From Bradyrhizobium sp. SRL28 (lineage in GTDB: Bacteria > Pseudomonadota > Alphaproteobacteria > Rhizobiales > Xanthobacteraceae): 64,000 nt of DNA. Positions 1 to 9,727 of the stretch are shown here, piece after piece; position 1 is the first letter of the stretch, and each line of letters opens with the position of its first letter. A program made the translations under genes and the position numbers. The notes beneath the pieces are model-generated. The model did no database searches. It was not told the DNA's origin and saw only the letters and a list, made by a program, of their open reading frames with translations. The stretch spans positions 98,982 through 162,981 of the forward strand of contig NZ_JAHEAG010000016.1 of NCBI RefSeq assembly GCF_018596315.1. Reading direction: 5' to 3'.

Positions 1-486
1 GCCGATGCCACCGGGTCCAAGCAGGGTCACGAAGCGCTCCACTCGGAGGTTGTCCATGACGTCGCTGAGCACCGGCTCTCGCCCGACCATCCTGCGCAGC
101 CGCGGGGGAATTGCGCCCTGGTATCGCCGAGGGGCGGTGTCGGCCGCACCGTCGTCGACCCCGGCGACAGTCCCGACGAATGAGTAGCCCCGTCCCTGGA
201 TGTTCGCGATATACCGGTTGCCGAATTTGCCGTCTCCCAACACCTTGCGGATACCGGCCACGTGTACCCGCAGGCTCCCCTCCTCGACGGTCACATCGGG
301 CCAGACGTGATCAAGTAGTTGCTGCTTTGAGATGACCTCGCCCGGGTGTTCGGAAAGATAAATCAGAATGTCGAGCGCCCGGCTGCCAAGGGGGAGCACC
401 ACACCATCGCGCCGAAGGACCCTCTCGCTAACCGAAAGCTCAAAAGGGCCAAACTTCATTTCTTTGTGAACACTATCGCCATCCAT
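1..486 (-). CDS. Winged-helix/STAND ATPase transcriptional regulator, N-terminal part
   Basis: The gene runs off the left edge; only the first 162 residues are visible. They hold an OmpR/CadC-type winged helix (about residues 10-105, opening FGPFELSVSERVL and closing GRGYSFVGTV), then the linker R-R-M-V-G-R-E and the start of a P-loop, GPGGIG, just at the edge. The layout matches the three larger regulators that follow, so it is read as a fourth family member. By family it should bind DNA with the winged helix and use an ATPase core to gate activity. Start chosen at the ATG of MDGDSV; a GTG five codons upstream is in frame. No strong ribosome site is seen for either. Confidence 0.85.
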   Translation of the reverse strand, partial: MDGDSVHKEMKFGPFELSVSERVLRRDGVVLPLGSRALDILIYLSEHPGEVISKQQLLDHVWPDVTVEEGSLRVHVAGIRKVLGDGKFGNRYIANIQGRGYSFVGTVAGVDDGAADTAPRRYQGAIPPRLRRMVGREPVLSDVMDNLRVERFVTLLGPGGIG

Positions 487-1015
487 GGTCGCGATGCTCA
501 CTCAGTAAGGGCAAAACGAAGGTGCATGCACACTCTCGACGTGGGCCTGCTTCGGTTCCCGTGCGCAAGATAGTGCGCGCAGCTCTCTCATAACCAAACG
601 GCCACATTTCCTGAGCATTCGCTCATGGCTGAAGCATATGTTCACAAACTCTGTTCCCACCAGTCAAATGTCCATTTGACCCGGTAAATTGGCATAGCGT
701 CCGCTGCTGGCACGCCGCCGCAGGCGATATTCGACCACTTGACGAGGTTGGCGCCGCGGTCGGGCCAGAGCTTCCGAACGGGAGAGTCCAGCACTCCGCG
801 AGGGATGCCCGCCCGCCGGGTCGCGAACACGGCAAATCCCAGTCACTACAATGACTAAGTCGCGCAACGAGCCGAACTGCGGTCGGTTCGGGCATCACCG
901 CAATGACCGCCGGCCCTGATCGATGCTGCTGCCCCTAATGTTCGCTTGCGGACCCGGGGCTGCCTCCGTCAAGTAAAATTTGGTAAAAGATGTGATCCAT
1001 CCGGGGCCTCCTTCG
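487..1015. other. Divergent intergenic region between two regulator genes
   Basis: Non-coding gap of about 530 bases between the divergent regulators. Short open frames here lack ribosome sites and recognisable domains. It presumably carries the promoters of both flanking genes; no palindrome or promoter that I would defend was found. Confidence 0.5.
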
Positions 1016-3844
1016 ATGAACGGACGCGCGATCTCGTTTGGCCCGTTCCGACTCCTTGCCGAGCAGCGGATACTGCTGGAGGGCGACAAGCCGGTGCGGC
1101 TCGGCAGCCGCGCCTTCGACATTCTCGCCGCCCTGGTCGAGCGTGGCGGCGACGTGGTCGGCAAGGAAGAGCTGATGGCTCGCGCCTGGCCGCAAACGTT
1201 CGTCGAAGAGGCGAACCTGAAGATTCAGGTCAGCGCCTTGCGCCGCGCCCTTGGCGACGGCCAGGGTGGCAATCGTTACATCGTCACCGTGGTCGGACGG
1301 GGTTATAACTTTGTCGCGCCCGTGCGCATCGACGAGCCATCACGGACCTTGCCGCCTGCGACCGTCTCGCCGGCAGCGGTGCACAACCTGCCGCTCGCCG
1401 TGACGCGGATGATTGGCCGCGAGGAGACTGTGGAAGCGCTCATCTCGCGACTGTCGCGCGAGCGACTGGTGACGATCGTCGGGCCTGGAGGCATCGGCAA
1501 GACGACGGCCGCGCTCGCCGTCGCCGAGCGAATAACCTCCGAATATGAACATGGCGTCTGGCTGATCGACCTGGCATCGCTCGGTGACGCGCGCCTGGTG
1601 CCGAGCGCGGTTGCGACCGTACTCAATCTTCAAATCCCCGCCGAAGATCCGATTAACGGCTTGGTCGCTGCTGTCAGAGACAGCCGAATGCTCCTCCTCC
1701 TCGACAGCTGCGAGCATGTCATCGACGAGGTGGCGAACCTGGCGACGGCGCTTCTCAGCGGAGCGAAGGGTGTCGATATTCTGGCTACCAGCAGGGAACC
1801 GCTCCGAGTAGCGGGTGAAAACGAGTACCGCCTGGGGCCGCTCGGGAGTCCCCTGCCCTCCTCGAAGGTGTCCGCCGCCGAGGCGGCGGCCTTCCCGGCC
1901 GTGCAATTGTTCGTCGAGCGGGTGACCGCGATCGTCGAAGACTTCGCGCTGACCGACGAGAACGCTCCACTGGTGGTCAAAATTTGCAGTGGGCTTGACG
2001 GCTTGCCGTTGGCGATCGAGTTCGCAGCTCCTCGCGTCGCGGTGCTTGGCATTGAAGGCCTTGCCGCCCACCTGGACCACAACTTACGGCTGCTGGGGAC
2101 GAGCCGCCGCGTAGCAACGACGCGGCACCGCACGATGCGGGCCGTGGTCGATTGGAGCTACGGTATGCTGAGCGAGGACGAGCAACGGTTCTTCCGCGCT
2201 CTCGGCATCTTCGCGGGCGGCTTTACCGTGGAGGCGGCCGTAGCCGTTGCCATGGATGCGGCAACAACTGGCGTTGATGCGATCGACCGCTTGGCGGATC
2301 TGGTGGCGAAATCGTTGGTGGTCGCGGATGTCAGCGGCGCCAAACCGCGGTTCCGACTGCTCGACACGACCCGTGCCTACGTGGTCGAAAAGCTTGACGA
2401 GAGCGGGGAGCGCGAACGGCTCGCGCGCCGCCGCGCCGAGTACTACCGCAAGCTTTTCGAGCGCGCCGAGGGCGAAGCAGGAGCGCGGTCTGCGGGCGAA
2501 TGGCTGGCCGAATACGCCTGTGAAATCGACAATTTGCGCGCGGCGCTCGACTGGGCCTTTGCGCCAGGCGGGGATGGATCGATCGGGGTGGCACTGACCA
2601 CTGCCGCGGTGCCGCTCTGGATGGGTCGATCGCTGGTTGGGGAGCGCGGGAGCCGCGCAAAGCAGGCGCTTGGCGCTCTTGGAACCGGAGAGACCCGAAA
2701 CCTGCGCGAGGAAATGAGGCTGCACGACGCGCTCGGCGTCTCGGCAACCGAGGCCGGCGAGATGGGCGCCGCATTCACGAAGGAACTCGACATCGCGGCG
2801 AGGCTTGGCGACCGGGAGTATCAGCTGCGCGCTCTCCACGGCCTGTATTTCTATCATTCCGGGAGCGGTCGATACCGGGATGCGCTGCAGTCTGCGCAGA
2901 GATTCCATGATCTGGCAGCAAACCAGAATGCTCAGCTCTTGGGCGAGCGCATGGTGGGCGCGGCCAAACATTTTCTTGGCGACCAAATAAGTGCTCGGCG
3001 CCATCTCGAGAAAGCGCTGGCTCACTATGCTGCTACCGAACAAGAACGGGATGTTACCCGCTTCGGAACTGACCTGCGAATATCGCTGCTTGGATTCCTT
3101 GCGCGGGTACTCTGGATGCAGGGGCTTGCGGATCAAGCGATGCAAACTGCGGAAGCGAGTGTTGGAGAAGCGCAGGGGATCGGTCACGCAACGTCGCTTT
3201 GCTACGCCCTGGCTCTGGCGGCATGCCCGATCGCGCTATGGGTAGGAAACCAAACTGCCGCAGCACACTATACGCGAATACTGACCGACCAATCGAGACA
3301 GCATGGCTTGTCGCTCTTGAGCACGTTTGCTTCCCGGTTTCAAAGAGTTATCGCACTCAAGGGTGGCGATCTCGACACGGGATCGCGGCCGCTGCGTGAG
3401 ATCGTCGATCCGAACGCCAGCTTTGGAGTCTTGACTGGCCTGACTGAGCAAGCGGAAGCCTTGGGCCACGCTGGGCGGATCGGCGAAGGGCTTGCGTTGC
3501 TCGAAGCAGGCATCGAGCAGTGCGAGACAGGCTGGCTCACGCCGGAGTTGCTACGCCTCAAGGGCGAGCTCTTGCTACTGCAGAGCACGCCTGCAGCCGT
3601 GGAAACGATAGAGGGCCTCTTCCGGCAGGCGCTGGACGAGTCGCGCCGGCAAGACGCTTTGTCCTGGCAGCTGCGTGCTGCGACAAGCCTCGCGCGCTTG
3701 CTGCGCGATCAGGGTCGATGGGCCGAAGCGATTGCCTGCCTCCGTCCAATCTATGACCGATTTACGGAGGGGTTCGGCACCGCCGATCTGGTCGCGGCCA
3801 AACAGCTTCTGGATGAAGCGGATGATCTCGGGAACATCCCGTGA
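1016..3844 (+). CDS. Winged-helix/STAND ATPase regulator (tandem copy 1)
   Basis: A 942-residue cytoplasmic regulator. Residues 6-103 form an OmpR-type winged helix (FGPFRLLAEQ to GRGYNFVAPV). Residues 130-480 form an NB-ARC/AAA-like ATPase with Walker A GPGGIGKT at 156-163, Walker B MLLLLD at 225-230 and the TSREPLRVAGE motif near 259-269. The C-terminal half is helical and alanine-rich, consistent with TPR-type repeats that sense a ligand or partner. Start set at the ATG matching the start of the next paralogue; an upstream ATG at 980 adds 12 unconserved residues. It forms a tandem duplicate with the gene 58 bases downstream: 92 of the first 100 residues are identical, while the C-terminal repeats diverge much more. 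The signal is unknown. Confidence 0.9.
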   Translation: MNGRAISFGPFRLLAEQRILLEGDKPVRLGSRAFDILAALVERGGDVVGKEELMARAWPQTFVEEANLKIQVSALRRALGDGQGGNRYIVTVVGRGYNFVAPVRIDEPSRTLPPATVSPAAVHNLPLAVTRMIGREETVEALISRLSRERLVTIVGPGGIGKTTAALAVAERITSEYEHGVWLIDLASLGDARLVPSAVATVLNLQIPAEDPINGLVAAVRDSRMLLLLDSCEHVIDEVANLATALLSGAKGVDILATSREPLRVAGENEYRLGPLGSPLPSSKVSAAEAAAFPAVQLFVERVTAIVEDFALTDENAPLVVKICSGLDGLPLAIEFAAPRVAVLGIEGLAAHLDHNLRLLGTSRRVATTRHRTMRAVVDWSYGMLSEDEQRFFRALGIFAGGFTVEAAVAVAMDAATTGVDAIDRLADLVAKSLVVADVSGAKPRFRLLDTTRAYVVEKLDESGERERLARRRAEYYRKLFERAEGEAGARSAGEWLAEYACEIDNLRAALDWAFAPGGDGSIGVALTTAAVPLWMGRSLVGERGSRAKQALGALGTGETRNLREEMRLHDALGVSATEAGEMGAAFTKELDIAARLGDREYQLRALHGLYFYHSGSGRYRDALQSAQRFHDLAANQNAQLLGERMVGAAKHFLGDQISARRHLEKALAHYAATEQERDVTRFGTDLRISLLGFLARVLWMQGLADQAMQTAEASVGEAQGIGHATSLCYALALAACPIALWVGNQTAAAHYTRILTDQSRQHGLSLLSTFASRFQRVIALKGGDLDTGSRPLREIVDPNASFGVLTGLTEQAEALGHAGRIGEGLALLEAGIEQCETGWLTPELLRLKGELLLLQSTPAAVETIEGLFRQALDESRRQDALSWQLRAATSLARLLRDQGRWAEAIACLRPIYDRFTEGFGTADLVAAKQLLDEADDLGNIP

Positions 3845-3902
3845 AGATGCGCTTCTGTGAGGCCGAGCCGATCACGGATGATCGATCCGGAGGCTTCCTT
3901 CG

Positions 3903-6761
3903 ATGAACGGACGCGCGATCCTGTTTGGCCCGTTCCGGCTCCTTGCGGAGCAGCGGATGCTGCTCGAGGGCGACAAGCCGGTGCGACTCGGCAGCCGCGC
4001 CTTCGACATTCTCGCCGCTCTGATCGAGCGCGCCGGCGAGGTGGTCGGCAAGGAAGAACTGATGGCTCGCGCCTGGCCGCAAACGTTCGTCGAAGAGGCG
4101 AACCTGAAGATTCAGGTCAGTGCCTTGCGCCGTGCCCTTGGCGATGGCCAGGGCGGCAATCGTTTCGTCGTCACCGTGATAGGACGGGGCTACAATTTCG
4201 TTGCGCCCGTACGCGTCGACGAACCATCGCGGAGCCAGCCGCCCCAAGTCGCCCCGTCGGTGGGGGTACACAACCTGCCGCTGACCGCGACGCGGATGAT
4301 TGGCCGCGCAGAGGCCGTGGAGGCGCTCATCTCGCGGCTGTCGCGCCAGCGCCTGGTGACAATCGTCGGTCCCGGAGGGATCGGCAAGACGACGGCCGCC
4401 CTCGCCGTCGCCGAGCGAGTGATCACAGAATACGAGAATGGAGTCTGGCTGATCGACCTGGCATCGCTCGCTGACGCGCGCCTCGTGCCGAGCGCGGTTG
4501 CGACCGTGCTCAGCCTTCAAATCCCGGCCGAAGACCCGATTAACGGCTTGGTCGCTGCCGTCAGAGACAACCGAATGCTCCTTCTCCTCGACAACTGCGA
4601 GCATGTCATCGACGAGGTGGCGAGGCTGGCGACGGCGCTTATCGGCGGAGCGAAGGATGTCGATATTCTGGCTACGAGCAGGGAGTCGCTCCGGGTCGCG
4701 GGTGAAAACGAATATCGCTTGGGACCCCTCGGAAGCCCACCGGCCTCGTCCGGGCTGACGGCCGCTGAGGCGGCGACCTTTCCGGCCGTGCAACTGTTCG
4801 TCGAGCGGGTGACCGCGATCGTCGAAGATTTCGCGTTGACCGACGAGAATACGGAGCTGGTGCTCGAACTTTGCCGTGGGCTCGATGGCTTGCCGCTGGC
4901 CATCGAGTTCGCCGCACCTGGCGTCGAGGTGCTTGGACTTGAGGGCCTTGTCGCCCGCCTGAAGGACAGCTTGCCGCTCCTGGGTTCGCGCCGTCGCGGG
5001 CGGGTCCAGCGGCACCGAACGATGCGGGCCGTCATCGATTGGAGCTACGGCCTGCTGGGCGAGGATGAGCAACTTTTCTTCAGGGCTCTCAGTATATTTT
5101 CTGGCGGCTTTACGGTCGAGGCGGCCGCAGCGGTGGTGATAGACTCGGCAACGACAGGCTGCGAGGCAATCGACCGCTTGGCCGATCTGGTGACGAAATC
5201 GCTGGTCGTTGCGGATGTCAGTGGCACCAATCCGCGTTTCCGGCTGCTCGAAACGACCCGCGCCTTCGCGATCGAAAAGCTCGACGAAAGCGGTGAGCGC
5301 CGGGATATCGCGCGCCGGCACGCCGCATACTACCGTCAGTTCTTCGAGCGGGCAGCAGCAGAAGCGCCGGTGCGAGCGACGAGCGACTGGCTGGCCGACT
5401 ACACCCAAGACGTTGACAATTTGCGCGCGGCGCTCGACTGGGCCTTCTCATCTGGCGGCGAGGCATCGACCGGTGTGGCACTGACGGCTGCGGCACTCCC
5501 GCTCTGGATTCGCTTATCACTGCTCGAAGAGTGCTGCAGACGAGCCCGGCAAGCGCTCGGAGTCGCACCGACTGAGAACCCGCGGGAGGCAATGCAATTG
5601 CAAGCCGCGCTGGGCGCATCGACGCCTGAGGCTTCCGAGATGGTCGCAGCGTTCACCAAGGTACTCGACATGGCCAAGCGCCTGGATGATGTCGAGTACC
5701 AGCTGCGCGCCCTCTGGGGATTGTATTACTATTACACTGGCATCGGCCGCTTTCGGACCGCGCAACCCTTCGCGCTGGAGTTCCACTCACTTTCCCTGCG
5801 CGGCTCGGATCGGAACGATCAGATGTTCGGCAAGAGCATGGTAGCAGTGGCCGAGCACTATGTCGGCGATCAGGTGAGTGCGCGTAGCCAGCTGGAGCAA
5901 CTGCTGACGCAGGGTGCCGCTGGCGATCTCGGACGGGACGTCGTCCGCTTTCGATATGTCGTCCGATTCGGCATGGACTTTCGCCTCCAGGTCACCGTAT
6001 TCCTGGCGCGAGTGCTCTGGCTGCAGGGATTTGCCGATCAAGCCATGCGGATGGCGGAGCAGAGCCTCCAGGAAGCTGACGCGACTGGCCACGCCATCTC
6101 ACAGTGCTTTGTCCTTGCCCTCGCTTCATGTCCGATCTCATTCTGGGTTGGCGACCGAGTCGCCGCTGCCAAGTACACTGCCAAGCTGGTTGAGCTGTCG
6201 CGACAGCACGCCTTGCCGCATTGGGCCGCTTTCGGCGCGCGGTTTGAACAAGTCCTCGTCATCAAGGCTGGTGACCGAGACGGCGGATCGCGGAGGCGGC
6301 CAAGCAGGCGGGAGGAAGTGACCGCGCCCAACTTCAGCTTTCGCTCCTTGAGTGGACTCACGCAGCTGGCGGAAGCCCTTGGCCAAGCCGGGCGCACTAC
6401 CGAAGGGCTGGCGGCGCTCGAGGCCGACGTCGGACAGTTCGAAGACGGCTGCTTTTCGCCGGAACTCATCCGCCTCAAGGGCGAACTTACCATGCAACAG
6501 GACGTGCCCGGCGCCGCTGGATTTGCGGAGGCACTCTTGCGGCAAGCGCTTGATGGGGCGCGCGAGCAAGGAGCCCTGTCATGGGAATTGCGAGCGGCGA
6601 CGAGCCTCGCCCGCTTGTTGCGCACTCAAGACCGCCCTGCAGACGCCATCGCCTGCCTCCGGCCGATTTACGATCGCTTCACGGAGGGCTTTGGTACCGC
6701 CGATCTTGTCGCGGCCAAACAGATTCTGGATCAAGCGAACGATCCCGGCACCATCCGGTGA
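3903..6761 (+). CDS. Winged-helix/STAND ATPase regulator (tandem copy 2)
   Basis: A 952-residue paralogue of the preceding gene with the same layout: winged helix 6-103, Walker A GPGGIGKT at 156-163, Walker B MLLLLD followed by NCEHV, then helical repeats. A GGAGG-like ribosome site lies about 10 bases before the ATG. The spacer before this gene and the bases after its stop resemble the matching positions around copy 1, so the duplicated unit includes flanking DNA. The DNA-binding domain is nearly unchanged while the repeat region has drifted, suggesting the two recognise similar DNA but different signals (inference). It converges with the next gene. Confidence 0.9.
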   Translation: MNGRAILFGPFRLLAEQRMLLEGDKPVRLGSRAFDILAALIERAGEVVGKEELMARAWPQTFVEEANLKIQVSALRRALGDGQGGNRFVVTVIGRGYNFVAPVRVDEPSRSQPPQVAPSVGVHNLPLTATRMIGRAEAVEALISRLSRQRLVTIVGPGGIGKTTAALAVAERVITEYENGVWLIDLASLADARLVPSAVATVLSLQIPAEDPINGLVAAVRDNRMLLLLDNCEHVIDEVARLATALIGGAKDVDILATSRESLRVAGENEYRLGPLGSPPASSGLTAAEAATFPAVQLFVERVTAIVEDFALTDENTELVLELCRGLDGLPLAIEFAAPGVEVLGLEGLVARLKDSLPLLGSRRRGRVQRHRTMRAVIDWSYGLLGEDEQLFFRALSIFSGGFTVEAAAAVVIDSATTGCEAIDRLADLVTKSLVVADVSGTNPRFRLLETTRAFAIEKLDESGERRDIARRHAAYYRQFFERAAAEAPVRATSDWLADYTQDVDNLRAALDWAFSSGGEASTGVALTAAALPLWIRLSLLEECCRRARQALGVAPTENPREAMQLQAALGASTPEASEMVAAFTKVLDMAKRLDDVEYQLRALWGLYYYYTGIGRFRTAQPFALEFHSLSLRGSDRNDQMFGKSMVAVAEHYVGDQVSARSQLEQLLTQGAAGDLGRDVVRFRYVVRFGMDFRLQVTVFLARVLWLQGFADQAMRMAEQSLQEADATGHAISQCFVLALASCPISFWVGDRVAAAKYTAKLVELSRQHALPHWAAFGARFEQVLVIKAGDRDGGSRRRPSRREEVTAPNFSFRSLSGLTQLAEALGQAGRTTEGLAALEADVGQFEDGCFSPELIRLKGELTMQQDVPGAAGFAEALLRQALDGAREQGALSWELRAATSLARLLRTQDRPADAIACLRPIYDRFTEGFGTADLVAAKQILDQANDPGTIR

Positions 6762-6850
6762 ACATGCGCTTCTGTGCGGTCGAGCTGACGCCGGTTGCGA
6801 AGATGTGCCACCGATCACGTATCAACCGAAGCATAGACCGGCAGAGGCGC

Positions 6851-9694
6851 TCAGCGGACCACCCTGACAACGTCAGCCTGCGAAGATGATCCGTTCAAGA
6901 CCTGTATGGCCAACTGCAGGTCAAGTGTGTCGAACCCCTCCCGGAACTTCGTGTAAACAGCCTGTAACGTCTTCGACGCCGCCTCCTTTTTCTCAAGCGA
7001 CTTCTCAGCGATCACCAGGCTGGTGGCAGCCCGGAGCTCCCATGACAAGCTCGCTTGCCTGGCGGACAAGTCGAGCGCGCGAAGAAAATAGTCTCTGCAA
7101 ACAGCCAAGCCTTCGTTGTTGCTCAAGGCCAGTTCGCCCCTGATACGGAGCAATTCGGGAGCGTACCATTGGCCTTCATCAAGGTTGATTTTCGCCGTTT
7201 CGAAGATGTCGAGCGCCAGCCGCAGCCGGCCGGCGGCGGCCGTGGATCTCGCGAGTTCTGCCTGCAGGAACCAGTTGAAAACCCCATAGCGCGCCGCCGA
7301 CAGCTTCTCCAGACCGGAGTAGAGCGTCGCGGCCGCCGCTTCAGCTTCGCCGCGCCTTGCCCTGCCGAGGGCCTGCATGGCGAGGCCGAACCCATGATAG
7401 CTTTCAACGGCGTATTTTCGGGCGTGTTCAACAAGTTCGTTGGCAAGCGCTTCGGTCTCATCATCATCCGGGCTTGTCAGATACATGTTGAAGCTCGCCC
7501 AGGTCAGCGCCACACACAGGGGCACCGCGTGATCGAGTTGGCGTGCTTCGGCGATCGACATTCGATTAAGCCGGCGCGCATGGTCGGGAGAGCCACGCAG
7601 CCAAACCAGGTTGGCCAGAACGCCCAGAGCATCGGCTTTACGGTCGTAGCCAAATCGCTTGATAAGAGACTGTCGCGAGGCTTCGTCATCGCGATGCAGA
7701 GATAGTTCGAGACAGCCTTCGGCCTCCAGTATCCGCGCTGTGTGGTGGTAGGTGACTCCGCGCATGTAGTTGGCCATTGCGATGGCGCCGCGATCGCCAC
7801 TCCGCTCCGCGACATCACCGCAGTGGTCGGCCAATCTGGTGGCCTCGGGATAGTTTGGGACGCGAATTTGGTGCGCCCAGAGAACAAGCAGGGAGACCAA
7901 CTGGTGTTCGGCATCCTTGAGGCCCTCGGCAAGAAGGCGTGCTTTGGCCCAGGTCGCGTAGGACTCTTCGGTCATGCCACCGGTGAACATCATGCAACTC
8001 GCGAGGGCCGACTGAATAACCATCTCTTGTCGTGTGCCCGAATTCACGTCGTCGAGGCGACTTATGGCCTTTCTCATCCACTCGCGGCATTCGGTGAGCA
8101 GCGACATACCCATCCAGGTGCCTGCCGATGCTGCGGCGAGTTCGATGCCGATTTCCGCATCACCCGCAGCGGAAAACGTCCAGTTCAGGGCGGCTCTGAG
8201 ATTGTCGACCTCGATCCCGAGCGCCTTGGGCCAGCCCGACGCATCCATCGCGGCGCCCCGTCTGAACAAGTCACTGAAGTAAAGGGCGTGACGGCGGCGG
8301 AAAAACTGCCCATCGCTTTCAGGCAGGCGCTGCAAGGCAAAAGCGCGCGTGACGTCGAGCAACCGCAGACGCGATTCGTGTCCATAGGCTGCGATTAATG
8401 ATTTCGACCGAAGCTCCCAAACGCAATCCGATACTCTTGCTTCATCAACCTTCTCATCGGCGACAACTGCGATCGCCGCCTCGAACGTGAATCCGCCCGA
8501 GAAAACGCCAAGCCTGCTCAACACGAGCCTCTCCCGCTCATCGAGCAGGCCATAGCTCCATTCAAGCGTGGCATTTAAGGTCTGATGCCTTGCCGCAGCG
8601 GTCCGACGGCCTGCCCATGTCAGATTGAGGTGGTCGTCAAGCAGGCTCGCAGTCTTGCCAAGACCGTAAATGACGACCCTGCAGGCCGCGAGTTCGATCG
8701 CCAGGGCGATACCATCCAGACGCCGGCAGATGCCGGCCGCAATCGGCGCATCAGCATCGACCAGCTCGAATTGACCTCGCACGGCCCGCACGCGCTCGAC
8801 CAACAGCTGAACGGCTGGATATTCAAGCGCACGCGCCGCCGATATCCCCTGATCGTCCGGAGGACATGCAAGCGCGGCGAGTTCGTGGACATTCTCACCT
8901 TCGACACGCAACGCTTCCCGGCTGGTCGCGAGTATGTGCAATGCTGGCACGCGGCAAAACAGCCTTTCCGCGAGAGCGGACGCTCCATCGATTAGATGTT
9001 CGCAACTGTCGAGCACGAGCAACGTCGGAGCTTCCAGCAAGTGATCGATCAGGGCTGGCACAACATCGTTGGTTTGTATCGCCAGTCCGAATGAGCTCGC
9101 CACCGCGGACGCAACGAGGGAGGCGTCACCAAGAGAGCTCAGGTCAACGAAGCGAACCCGCCCGTCGAAGATGGAGCGCATCTCATGCGTAACAGAGATT
9201 GCAACGGTAGTCTTGCCGATACCGCCAGGGCCAACGATCGTAACGAACTTCTGCGCGGCGAGCTTCGCCTGGATCGTGGCGATCGCGTCCTTTCGACCAA
9301 CCATGCGCGTCAAACGGGCGGGTAGCCATGACGTCGCAGCCAAGTCGATCTCCGGCGTCTCGAGAGAAGGTGACGTTATCGGCACGATGAAACGGTAGCC
9401 GCGGCCAGGCACGTTCGCGATGTATCGCCTGGTGGGGTCATTTTGAGCCAGCGCCTTGCGCAGCGCCGAGATGTGCACGCGGAGACTAACCTCATCGGCT
9501 CCCCGCTTTGGCCAAACGCGCTCGATCAAGGTCCTTCTGCTGACGACTTTGTTCGCTTGCTCGACGAGGACAACGAGGACGTCCATCGCCCGCGCTCCGA
9601 GTGGCACGACCTTTGTGCCATTGGTCAGGAGCCTGTTACCGATCGATAACTCAAAAGGACCGAAGCTCAGGACTTTCCGGTTCTGACCGCTCAT
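6851..9694 (-). CDS. Winged-helix/STAND ATPase regulator (inverted paralogue)
   Basis: A 947-residue member of the same family on the opposite strand. The winged helix spans about 8-106 (LSFGPFELSIGN to GRGYRFIVPI), Walker A GPGGIGKT is at 155-162, Walker B reads TLLVLDSCEHL, and the ATSREALRVEGE motif is present. The C-terminal 500 residues are helical repeats. It is much more distant from the tandem pair than those are from each other. It lies just downstream of an AraC gene and an exporter operon on the same strand, so it may control or be cotranscribed with them (inference from position). Confidence 0.9.
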   Translation of the reverse strand: MSGQNRKVLSFGPFELSIGNRLLTNGTKVVPLGARAMDVLVVLVEQANKVVSRRTLIERVWPKRGADEVSLRVHISALRKALAQNDPTRRYIANVPGRGYRFIVPITSPSLETPEIDLAATSWLPARLTRMVGRKDAIATIQAKLAAQKFVTIVGPGGIGKTTVAISVTHEMRSIFDGRVRFVDLSSLGDASLVASAVASSFGLAIQTNDVVPALIDHLLEAPTLLVLDSCEHLIDGASALAERLFCRVPALHILATSREALRVEGENVHELAALACPPDDQGISAARALEYPAVQLLVERVRAVRGQFELVDADAPIAAGICRRLDGIALAIELAACRVVIYGLGKTASLLDDHLNLTWAGRRTAAARHQTLNATLEWSYGLLDERERLVLSRLGVFSGGFTFEAAIAVVADEKVDEARVSDCVWELRSKSLIAAYGHESRLRLLDVTRAFALQRLPESDGQFFRRRHALYFSDLFRRGAAMDASGWPKALGIEVDNLRAALNWTFSAAGDAEIGIELAAASAGTWMGMSLLTECREWMRKAISRLDDVNSGTRQEMVIQSALASCMMFTGGMTEESYATWAKARLLAEGLKDAEHQLVSLLVLWAHQIRVPNYPEATRLADHCGDVAERSGDRGAIAMANYMRGVTYHHTARILEAEGCLELSLHRDDEASRQSLIKRFGYDRKADALGVLANLVWLRGSPDHARRLNRMSIAEARQLDHAVPLCVALTWASFNMYLTSPDDDETEALANELVEHARKYAVESYHGFGLAMQALGRARRGEAEAAAATLYSGLEKLSAARYGVFNWFLQAELARSTAAAGRLRLALDIFETAKINLDEGQWYAPELLRIRGELALSNNEGLAVCRDYFLRALDLSARQASLSWELRAATSLVIAEKSLEKKEAASKTLQAVYTKFREGFDTLDLQLAIQVLNGSSSQADVVRVVR

Positions 9695-9727
9695 GGGATG
9701 TCTCTCATCCGCGCTGACTCTCTGACC

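Noticed and set aside
3762..5408. 548-codon open frame on the minus strand
   Set aside because: Antisense shadow of the second tandem ATPase regulator; low-complexity His/Arg-rich translation and no domain. Similar shadows at 1340-2080 and 2084-3187.
1..9694. Reading the STAND ATPases as antiphage defence proteins
   Set aside because: They carry a DNA-binding winged helix and no nuclease, protease or membrane effector, so transcription control is the better reading.
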